IMG/VR virus record: IMGVR_UViG_3300026094_000001
Span: 1 to 37,974 of that record
Source of the DNA: a virus
DNA length: 37,974 nucleotides
Strand: one strand, 5' to 3'
Numbering within the stretch: the stretch's first letter is position 1; each line of letters opens with the position of its first letter. The notes under the pieces were generated by a model. That model did not search any database. It was given only the letters and a program-made list of their open reading frames with translations, and had not been told where the DNA came from. Below, piece by piece: positions 1-8,000 of the stretch. The translations under genes and the position numbers were made by a program.

Positions 1-90
1 CGGCCATCGCCGTTTCTATTCACGCATCCACCGGATGCGACCCGGTGGTAGCTGGCTTTCGCCCTCTCGCTTATAGCGGAAACGGCACGC
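1..90. repeat. Terminal direct repeat, left copy
   Basis: These 90 bases recur exactly at 37885-37974. An exact short overlap at both ends is what an assembler leaves when a circular or circularly permuted molecule is cut open, so genes should be read as continuous across the joint. The repeat lies in the spacer between avd and the template repeat, and its first five bases are the end of the template repeat. A true physical terminal repeat of this length is possible but less likely. Confidence 0.9.
16..60 (-). ncRNA. Structured spacer between avd and template repeat
   Basis: On either strand this stretch can form two competing hairpins. One pairs CGCATCC with GGATGCG around a 3-nt loop. The other pairs CCACCGG with CCGGTGG. 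In known retroelements of this class the RNA between avd and the template repeat is needed for cDNA priming and Avd/RT binding, so this folded leader is a plausible part of the template RNA. The fold was seen by eye; the function is inferred from the family and from position. Confidence 0.45.
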
Positions 91-111
91 GGTCGTCGTA
101 CACGCTTGCGG

Positions 112-507
112 TCATCGCGTAGATGGCCCCGCTTTTGGTGCAAGCGACCCCGACATCTGACTGCTGGTTTGCGCGGACCATCCGTGAAGCTGGCGGCCGA
201 GACCATCGATATGCTCCATTGCTTTTGCGGCGGCGCCTTTGGATAGGCAGCGCTGCTCCATTGCGACGAAAAGCAGGACATCGAGGCGCGCATTACGCCG
301 CTGCGCTTTATCAATGTGATTGCTTCTCGCATGCCCCTGGAGTCGATTGGCGGTATCGATATCGACAATCAGCTCCACGGACTCAAATAAAAGACGCTGC
401 ACAAGCGTATGGCGCAATTCCTTGGGCGCCTTTTTGGTCGTCTCATGCAGCGTGCTGACAAGCCTCTGCGCTTCTTTATACGCAGGCAGGCTTTTCGACT
501 TTGCCAT
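112..507 (-). CDS. avd: DGR accessory variability determinant (Avd)
   Basis: 131 residues, the usual size for Avd (about 125-130). The protein is helical and basic, starting with a Lys/Ser-rich tip followed by amphipathic helices, as expected for the four-helix-bundle Avd/S23-like family. Avd assembles as a pentamer that binds the DGR reverse transcriptase and its RNA and is needed for mutagenic retrohoming. It begins 20 nt after the stop of the variable tail fibre gene and is followed on the same strand by the template repeat and the reverse transcriptase, the classic order fibre-avd-TR-RT. No strong Shine-Dalgarno precedes the ATG. The family call rests on size, helix content and context. 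Confidence 0.8.
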   Translation of the reverse strand: MAKSKSLPAYKEAQRLVSTLHETTKKAPKELRHTLVQRLLFESVELIVDIDTANRLQGHARSNHIDKAQRRNARLDVLLFVAMEQRCLSKGAAAKAMEHIDGLGRQLHGWSAQTSSQMSGSLAPKAGPSTR

Positions 508-527
508 TAAAGTTCAAAGGGCAAAGG

Positions 528-3500
528 TTAAAGGACGACGCGCCGGACGGGACGCACCGAGCGGTCGGTGTTGTCCTTGAAGTAGGCAGTCTGGTAGCCC
601 TCATAGCCAGAGTACGTGAAGAGCTGGTTCCAGGCACGGCCTCCTTCATCTGCGTCTGTGCTCGACCAGTAACGCTCAAGATCGACCGCCTCAGCGCCGC
701 CGTCCTGGAAGTCCGTCACACTCGTCTGCGATGGATCGCCCGCGGTGTAGGCCGAGGCTGTAGGATCGCTTGACGGGTTAAAGCCGATGTCTTGCGAGCC
801 CGGGAACGTGTATGTGTTGTTGCCCGTATAGTTATCCGCCGTCACTGGCTTCAGGTTCCGGTAGATAAGCTCCAGCTCGTCCATCGCCGGCAGATACCAG
901 TCTGAGCCGCCATCGCTTGGCACCGGATCGCTTGAGCGGATTGAGCGAATATGCTCAAACGCCTCATAAGAGGTGTCGTTTTTCGCAAGGATGTTTTCTG
1001 TCGATGAGAGCCCGTCCCAGCGCGTGAACGACCCAGCCTGGCCCGTGCGATCCTGAGAATCCCACGGCGGGTTGGTTGCGTCCTCAAGGCTCTTAGGAGA
1101 AACCACAAGCGCATACCGCTCACCGGTCTGGTAATCGTCCTGACTGTCGATCGTGCCCGCAACGGTGTCGATGATGCCGACAAGGTAACCGCCCGCGTAA
1201 GCCGAGCCGATGTTGGCAGGATCTTCGGGGTCAAAGAAAACGCTGGCCGTCGTAAAGCTGATCTCCGGGGAGTAGGCGGAAAAGCCGTATGTCGCGCCCT
1301 TGTGGCGAACCTTGACGGTGTAGCTCTCCTGGCCTTCATCGAGCACGCCCGCGGGCACGTCGATGCTCTCAAGGTTGCTAGTGTCCTCGCCTGAATCGAA
1401 CACCTCGACACTGTCGGAAACGCGAGTAATCACCCACTGCGATGACTCATGGGTGTCGCTGCCGTTGACCGTGTTAAAGGCCGACGAGGTAATCGTTGGC
1501 GTCTCGCCGATGTCCGTTGCGTTGTCAGCCGGCGAGGTGACGGTTGGCTGATCGGTAAAGATATCGGCCGTTGTAAACTCGGTGGCCTCAGAAAAATCCG
1601 AGGCGTCCCCGTTTTCATCGGTGTAGCGCACGCGCCAGTAGTAGTTGGTCAGCGTCGAGAGATTGCTGCTCGGCGTATACGTCGTGCTCGTCCCAGAGAC
1701 GGTCTCATCGACGATCGTTGTCGAGAAATCGGAGACTTCTGAAATCTGCCACTGCGCCGAGGCCATCGGGACGCCGTAGAGGCTTCGGTAGGTGGAGGCC
1801 TCAAGCGTGGGCGTTAGCGTCGTGCCTGTCGCCGTATCGCTTGGCGACTCGTTGACGGGCGTTTGTACTAGAGCTCGCTCGGTGGCAGTAATGCTAAACT
1901 CACCAGTTGCGGAGTCGTAGCTCAAGTCACCTGCGGCTGAAAACAGGCCTCGGATTTCCGCGTCTGTTTTCCCCGCCTGGCCCCAGCTGAATGTGCCGTC
2001 GCCGTCAGACAGAAGCGCCTGCCCAGATGTCCCAGAAGTTGCCACCTTGAGCTCATCAGCGCCGATCGAGTCTGCCGTGTTGGCAAGATCGCCGTAGCTG
2101 CCGGTTGTCGCTACCGCTGCAAGCGATGACGACTGAGCGTACTGGCTGTGAGGGTTAGCAGCAGATTCATGAGTGCTTATACCGCTGTTAACGCGAGCGT
2201 CTGCCCTTGCGTCTGTGTAATAAAGGTTAGACGTCCCTTCGCTTAAATCATCGGTACTTTTGCCGCTAAAGTCTGTGTCAAAGTCCGTACTTCCGTAAGC
2301 TGCGGACTGATCTTGGGGCGTATAACCAAGCGCCCCGGTTACGTCTGAAGCCTGTAAGGTGACTGCCCCGTCGCGGCCATTAAAGGAGATCACCGTGCCT
2401 TGGGCAGAAAAAGCTGCGTCCTGCCAGACTGAGCCATCCCAAACGTAGAGCTGTCCGCCTGTAGTGTTGTAATAGAGCGCTCCAGTCGACAATGGGTCGC
2501 CGTCGTTATCTGTCGAAGGCTCTGATGACTTAGCGCCAAGGTACTGGTCGGTGAAATTGTCTAGCGCAGTCTCAGCGTCGGTCGCTGCTGTCTGAGCGTT
2601 TGTTTCGCTACTAGCTGCGGCATTGGCGCTGTTAGCGGCTGCTGTCTCTGAGTCTGCTGCGTTACTTTCCGAGGCAGCCGCGGCATTCTCTGAAGCAAGC
2701 GCATTGGTCGCCGAGGTCTCGGCCTGGGCTGCCGGGGCGTCCCAGTCGTTGCCGTTGTAGAAAAAAACCGCCTGCTCGGTGGTGTCGTAGTAGACCGCGC
2801 CGGCGACGATTGCATTGCCGTCGTTATCCGTGGTCGGCGCTGTGTCAAAAGAGCCAAGGAAGCGGTCGTCGAAAGTGTCGAAGATGTTCTCGGTAGCGTT
2901 TTTCGCCGCAACCGCATCATCCTTTGCCGACACGGCACCGGACTCGGCAGTCTGGGCGTTGGCCTCGCTTGTAGCAGCAGCGGACGCGCTAGACGCAGCA
3001 TTCGACTCTGAAGTCGCTGCATTGGACTCGCTTGTTGACGCAGCGGATGCGCTCGATGCGGCCTTGCTCTCTGACTGGGAAGCATTTTGTTCACTGGTTA
3101 GAGCGTTATTTTCAGAGGTTGCTGCGTTTTGCTCTGAAGTAAAAGCGTTAGATTCGCTCGTAGAGGCAGCGGATGCAGACGCAGAAGATTTAGCTGCGTG
3201 GTGAAGAGCAGAAAAGTCATTTGTGCCGTCGCCACCAGCGTCCACTGATACAGGGGTATCCTCCGGGCTGATAGCCCACTCTTCAGCGTAGCCTTGAGAA
3301 TCCTCTGCATCAGCAGCAGACTGCGGTGCAGTTTGGATAGCAGTTATGTTATCTGCCGCAGTATTCACAGCACTGATGTTAGTAGATACCGTGACAACAT
3401 CTGATAGGTTGTTCGCTACACTTTCTACGTTAGCAATGCTGGCTGCAACTGTACTTATATCTGAATTAGAGCCATTAAGGTCAGATGATAAAGTTTGAAT

Positions 3501-3713
3501 GTCGGAAATGTTTGTAGAAACTGTAGTGACGTCGGAGCTAATCCCAGACACAGTCACCACTTCTGAGTCAATCGCTGCTACATCCGTGATTTGCTGCTCA
3601 ATGTCAGCAACCGCCTGAAGTGCGTCGTTGTCCACGGACTCGATAGCAACAATAGCTTCGTTAATTTTTTCTCTTACGCTTGCGCCGGATTCTTTGTTAG
3701 CAAAAGTAGGCAT
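528..3713 (-). CDS. Tail fibre with DGR-diversified C-terminal DUF1566 domain
   Basis: 1061 residues. Residues 1-150 form a helical attachment region. Residues 170-275 and 328-385 are Ala/Ser/Asn/Glu-rich heptad-like coiled coil. Two related modules, near 285-327 and 391-433, share TDNDG, a GA(V/L)YY(D/N)TT strand and a Trp end. A fibre motif FNGRDGAVTL lies near 444, and fibronectin-like strands span 615-825. The C-terminus, from about 826, is a DUF1566/Lcl-type fold with WYLPAMDEL, YWSST and VRPVRR. Residues 1025-1057 are encoded by the variable repeat, so residues 1031, 1034, 1042, 1044, 1045, 1050 and 1051 are exposed, mutable positions where the template encodes Asn. It probably binds the host receptor at the tail tip. 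Very acidic composition. Confidence 0.92.
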   Translation of the reverse strand: MPTFANKESGASVREKINEAIVAIESVDNDALQAVADIEQQITDVAAIDSEVVTVSGISSDVTTVSTNISDIQTLSSDLNGSNSDISTVAASIANVESVANNLSDVVTVSTNISAVNTAADNITAIQTAPQSAADAEDSQGYAEEWAISPEDTPVSVDAGGDGTNDFSALHHAAKSSASASAASTSESNAFTSEQNAATSENNALTSEQNASQSESKAASSASAASTSESNAATSESNAASSASAAATSEANAQTAESGAVSAKDDAVAAKNATENIFDTFDDRFLGSFDTAPTTDNDGNAIVAGAVYYDTTEQAVFFYNGNDWDAPAAQAETSATNALASENAAAASESNAADSETAAANSANAAASSETNAQTAATDAETALDNFTDQYLGAKSSEPSTDNDGDPLSTGALYYNTTGGQLYVWDGSVWQDAAFSAQGTVISFNGRDGAVTLQASDVTGALGYTPQDQSAAYGSTDFDTDFSGKSTDDLSEGTSNLYYTDARADARVNSGISTHESAANPHSQYAQSSSLAAVATTGSYGDLANTADSIGADELKVATSGTSGQALLSDGDGTFSWGQAGKTDAEIRGLFSAAGDLSYDSATGEFSITATERALVQTPVNESPSDTATGTTLTPTLEASTYRSLYGVPMASAQWQISEVSDFSTTIVDETVSGTSTTYTPSSNLSTLTNYYWRVRYTDENGDASDFSEATEFTTADIFTDQPTVTSPADNATDIGETPTITSSAFNTVNGSDTHESSQWVITRVSDSVEVFDSGEDTSNLESIDVPAGVLDEGQESYTVKVRHKGATYGFSAYSPEISFTTASVFFDPEDPANIGSAYAGGYLVGIIDTVAGTIDSQDDYQTGERYALVVSPKSLEDATNPPWDSQDRTGQAGSFTRWDGLSSTENILAKNDTSYEAFEHIRSIRSSDPVPSDGGSDWYLPAMDELELIYRNLKPVTADNYTGNNTYTFPGSQDIGFNPSSDPTASAYTAGDPSQTSVTDFQDGGAEAVDLERYWSSTDADEGGRAWNQLFTYSGYEGYQTAYFKDNTDRSVRPVRRVVL
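543..641 (-). repeat. DGR variable repeat (VR)
   Basis: Ninety-nine bases at the 3' end of the tail fibre gene align without gaps to 37791-37889. Ten positions differ (562, 563, 566, 580, 581, 584, 589, 614, 622, 623), and at each the template carries T on the plus strand, which is adenine on the coding strand. The GC-rich block 543-561 is identical in both copies and is the expected initiation-of-mutagenic-homology segment at the 3' side. This is direct sequence evidence for past adenine-specific mutagenic retrohoming. Confidence 0.95.
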
Positions 3714-3718
3714 GTCTG

Positions 3719-4240
3719 TTAAACTCCATCATTCCATGTGTCTGTGTCGAACCAAAGGCCGCGGTCATCCCAATAGCCATACTCGACCACAAAGTAGTCC
3801 TCATCGACGATTAGCTCGCTGGTGACTGCAAAGGTCACGGCCACAGAGTTGATCTGGTCGGCTGATCCGATGTTGACTTTGTAATCGACGACTAGCGCGG
3901 TGAAATAATAGGTATCCGGCTCTGGCACTAGAAGGCGAAAGCTGTAGTTTTGCTTGCTTTGCAATGCTGCAATCAGTTCGGCCTGGCCTTGATCAGAGCG
4001 CACGTTAGCCATCTGCATCGTGAACCCATCAAATGATTCCTTCCCCTTAACACGCACAGGCGCATCGCTGCCGACGGCGTGATAAGTCAGCACCTCTGTG
4101 CTTTTGCCAAACTCAGAGACATCCGTGACCTCACCGACACGCTTGTAATCAAGGAATCTAAAGTCCGGCCCTGTGATGGTGTCAGGCACTTCGCTAGAGA
4201 TGTAAATCTCTGTGCCTGCGGATGTGTATGCGTTAGACAT
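3719..4240 (-). CDS. Second tail-tube-like protein
   Basis: 173 residues, clearly related to the major tail tube protein at 13237-13689. Both start with a TSAGT segment and share GEVTD, EFG, a (D/S)xGQxELIxAL block, NYSF and a GSxDQIxS block in the same order. This copy has about 25 extra acidic and aromatic residues at its C-terminus. It lies 6 nt upstream of the variable tail fibre gene, far from the tube gene. Such a paralogue could form a collar or adaptor ring at the tail tip, holding the fibre; that role is inferred. It could also be a second tube subunit. Confidence 0.7.
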   Translation of the reverse strand: MSNAYTSAGTEIYISSEVPDTITGPDFRFLDYKRVGEVTDVSEFGKSTEVLTYHAVGSDAPVRVKGKESFDGFTMQMANVRSDQGQAELIAALQSKQNYSFRLLVPEPDTYYFTALVVDYKVNIGSADQINSVAVTFAVTSELIVDEDYFVVEYGYWDDRGLWFDTDTWNDGV

Positions 4241-4251
4241 TAGTTGATTCC

Positions 4252-4683
4252 TTAATCAATCGAGAGATTTTGGCTAATTGACTCCATGTCCGACTCTGCT
4301 TTCTTAAAAGTTGCATCAGCCTCTCTGGCCGTTGATGATGCCCTTACTTTGTATTTTCCTTTCATTCGGCACTCTTCTATCGCAGCGCCAGCTTTTTGCC
4401 ACGCCTTAGCGTTCTCAACAATGCTTTGTGCGGCCTCCGATAAAGTGCCTTCCATTGCCCTCGCTTCCGCAGATACCCAAGGGTAGGATTCGGGTTCTTC
4501 CGGACTGCCGTCCGCGATAAATCTCTCAGCGTCTCTCTTTTTATACTCGTACGTGCTATCTTGCCCGGGTATTGCCGTTATATGGCGGGAGCGAATCTTA
4601 CCTGCTGCTGAGTCAATCTTTTCTAAGTAAAAGACTTTCGCCTCATCTAGGTCGTTAAAACGATTGACCTCAACGCTACTCAT
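4252..4683 (-). CDS. Hypothetical tail-module protein
   Basis: 143 residues. A helical protein with the pattern YEYKKRDAERF, a YPWVSAEARAM segment and a long C-terminal helix. This resembles the small proteins (DUF4376-like in spirit) often encoded between the tail tip and tail fibre genes of phages, some of which help assemble fibres. Its start overlaps the end of the upstream gene by 8 nt, showing translational coupling. Bases here are noticeably richer in A and T than in the head genes. Function is not established. Confidence 0.55.
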   Translation of the reverse strand: MSSVEVNRFNDLDEAKVFYLEKIDSAAGKIRSRHITAIPGQDSTYEYKKRDAERFIADGSPEEPESYPWVSAEARAMEGTLSEAAQSIVENAKAWQKAGAAIEECRMKGKYKVRASSTAREADATFKKAESDMESISQNLSID

Positions 4684-5053
4684 TGATTGTGACCTCTTCT
4701 CTCAGGTAAGGCGGCGGCGGAATAATAATAATCACCTGCTCACCCGGAACATCGCTATTAACAGTGAGCGTGTCATCCTCTAGGGTTCCTGATACGCGCC
4801 CGCTTTTTAGAACTTTGTACCATGAACCAACTGGGATGCCGCTAATAGTATTGCTGTCAACAGACAGTTCCATCGGCACCCTTCCTTTAACCTCTTCGGC
4901 GTCTCGATCAAACCAAGCATCGCTCAGCTTTTCGGGCAAGGTGTCTACAACGAACGCATCGTTATCTTCTGTCTGGTAATCTTCAACAGGTGTCTGGACA
5001 GCCTGTAAAATACTGCCTTTCTCATCCACAACAACATAGTTATAAGTTTTCAT
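4676..5053 (-). CDS. Hypothetical tail-module protein
   Basis: 125 residues, mostly beta-strand-like. It starts MKTYNYVVVDEKG and carries a late IIIIPPPPYL stretch where a hydrophobic strand runs into four prolines. It overlaps both neighbours (ATGA with the tail tip gene upstream, 8 nt with the next gene), so it is coexpressed with them. Position between tail tip and fibre suggests a small tip or fibre-attachment protein. I do not recognise a named family. Confidence 0.5.
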   Translation of the reverse strand: MKTYNYVVVDEKGSILQAVQTPVEDYQTEDNDAFVVDTLPEKLSDAWFDRDAEEVKGRVPMELSVDSNTISGIPVGSWYKVLKSGRVSGTLEDDTLTVNSDVPGEQVIIIIPPPPYLREEVTINE

Positions 5054-8000
5054 CGCGCAAGACCTACTGAATAAAGCGATGCGTAAGCAACTTCTGTGTC
5101 TGTAAAATTGTCTTTTTCTCTTACCTGTATATCAAAGTTCCTAGTCTGGCCTGGGCTTAAAGTGAACCTATCAAAAATCGTGACGTGTCCGTCGGCTGTA
5201 TCTGATGAAGTTACGTTAGGGAATCCCACAGGATTGTATGTCCAGACAAAAACATCTGTGGTGTTTTTGAAAAATCTCATGTAACCTATTACAAGGAAGT
5301 CTGCTGTATCCCCTGTGGGATTAGAAAACGTCGCAGATACAACACTCGTATAGTTGCCATCAAGTAATATATCGGTGTCGTTGTACGCGAACTGAGGCGC
5401 GGTTATTGCGTTGCCCTGAACCTGCAACGTATCGACAGCAGCGAAATCAATCTTGGCATTAGTGATCTCACCGTTTTGAATCTTTGCGCTATCGATTGCC
5501 GCGTTCGCAATTTTCGCATTATCAATCGAGCCATTAGCAATCAGTACATCGTCAATGAACACTTGGTTGTTCGTCACGATGAACGGTGCCACGTCATCAG
5601 AGCCGATGTTGCCCCCTTGGGGGAGGATGGCGAATCGATCTGCGTTGACGTAGAACTCGGAGAATGAGTTTCCACTGTCGTCAGTCGCTTCGTTGGCAAG
5701 CCCAAAGCCTGCCACAGCACCGTTATTGTCAATCTTTACAGTGTACTGATCTTCTAGCTCTGTGATTTCAAGACCATAATCATCAAGCCGAGTATTGAGG
5801 TCTTGGCTCAACTGAGACTCGGAGATGTCATTGCTGATGAATTGGATCAGGTCAGCGTTGGTGATTTCTGGGTCTACAGGCGTTATGGTGCTGTCATCAC
5901 TAAACTCTGACCAGTAGCCGTGGACACTCCTTGCGCGGATTCGGACAAAGAAGGTCTCTCCGTAAGTATTAACAGGGAACCTGACGACAGCCGCTTCTGG
6001 CTCATAAGTTTCTCTAAGCGGCGCTGTTGAAGGGCTGCCGTACTCAACCTCAACCAGAGACGGTGTGGCTCCGCCCGAACCAAGCTGGTAGTCAACCAGA
6101 ATATACGACTGAACTGTTCCAATCGGGGGCAACTGCTCATCAACCTGAAGAAGGTTAGTGATGGTTGGAGTTGCTGGCGAAAGTGCAGTCTCATCTTCGA
6201 TGACGTACTCAACAGGGTCAGACCATTCGCTGAACCGGTCACCTTTGACCGCGCGAGCTTGAAACTCGTAAGTCGTTCCTACGTTCAGGCCGTCAATTCG
6301 GAATATGGATGAGTCTTGCGGCGCAGTCAGATCATATCCATCTGTACCGACCTCTCTATAGCGAAGCTGGTTTTGTTGACTTGAGCCGAACTGAGCTGAG
6401 TTTCTAACATTGACATAGACTGTCGCTGTCGGAGAACCTTCCCCGTCTCGGACAACGCTTGTGATGCTGGTTGCGTCGCCCCTGATGTCAGGATCATCAA
6501 TTTCAGGCTTTTCAGGCGGAACTCTGTCTGGGTCAACTGGCTCCGTTATGACGGGATCGTAAGCAGGAATAGGCCCGTCGATTGCATCAAGAACATTGTC
6601 TGCTGATGGGACAGTCGTGACAGTTGCTTGGAAGTCGCCCTCTGGCTGAATCTCTGTGACCTTAACATCGATGCTTTCCCTCCCAAGCTCGCCGAAGATT
6701 ACGAGATCATCAGGAGAGAGATTAAGCACCTCGTTGTCGAGCACGAGGGTTTTTGTGCCGGGCGCATCAGTCAGAACACCAACGGTTGAAAGTTGCCCGT
6801 TAGATTTCTGAATCTTGACGCCGTAGCTTTCCCCGGCCTGCATAGGGAAGATTTCATCAACTTCAATCTCAGTGTTGGAGTTGACAGCTTTGATCCTCCC
6901 AGCCGCCAGGCCAACAAGCATTACATCGTGCTGAATTGTCAGCAGGTCGCCTCGTTGGTAACGAAGATGCTGTACATCCTGCTTAAAGGTAAACCGCTCG
7001 GGGCGAAGGCGCTGCTGAGCTAGGTGATACCTGCCGTACTTGTGCGCTTGGTCTGGGTTGGTTACGCCTTTAGCCTGAAGCGTCTCATACTTCTGTGCGT
7101 TTGTTTCATCAAACCCGTCGTCAAACACCAGGCGCTCGGCGTTTTCCCAAGTCGTATCATCGACAAACCTGACCCTCAGAGCCTCGGGTATTTCTACAGC
7201 CGATGTCTCAAAGCTAAAGTCAAAGCTATTCCTAGGACTTATGACCATCCTCGGGACAGACTGCACAATGTCCCTGACAACACTGATCTTTGAATCCGGG
7301 TTAAACGCCCACGAAGCAAGCCCAGCACCAGCAACCTCTCCGGCTCTATCTAGCGTTGTGCCGGTATTGTCAAATATGCCGTTGTACTTAAAGCCCTCTG
7401 TCTCGCAGTAATCAGCCCAATCAAGAAGAGCGGCAGTGTCCAAGTCGCTCTGAGGGACAGGACGGCGGTTAGCTGTGCCACTCCAGATGTCTGCATAAAT
7501 CCAAGCAGGGTTATTGGTGGGCTGCGGAACCCAGGCAGCGCCATTCCAAACATCAAGGACAGATGTTGCCTCAACAGACAAGTCCTCAATACGGCCATTA
7601 AGCTGATCTGTTGCTCGCACACGAAGCGCCATGACGACCGTGCCGTCAACATCAAACCCTCGGACACTGCGTATTGTGCGAAGAGCGCTCCAAGTGATTT
7701 CGTTTTGCACAGAGCTTGTGTTTGAGTGACGCGTGCGAAGCCTTGTTACCCGAACTTCATACTGCCCAGTCGGCACATTCCAGCGTAACCCACGACGTAT
7801 TGTTTGCTTCTTACTGGAGCTGACATCAAATTGCTCTCTCTCAGCAATCCAGGCCGTCGTGCCAACTTCTCTGTACTCAATCTTGAAAGTTACTGTTGCT
7901 GAGGTTGTCTTGGCATTCTTGTTTACCGAATACAAAGCACCAGTAAAGTCAATGCTAATTTCGTCGGCATCTGTGTCGGTTGTCCTAATTGCCGATTCTT

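Noticed and set aside
1-90. Physical direct terminal repeat as in T7-like phages
   Set aside because: Very short and ending inside the DGR spacer; an assembly overlap of a circular molecule explains it better.
3628-3825. 65-residue plus-strand frame at the fibre start
   Set aside because: Shadow of the fibre and tube-like genes with no ribosome site or motif.
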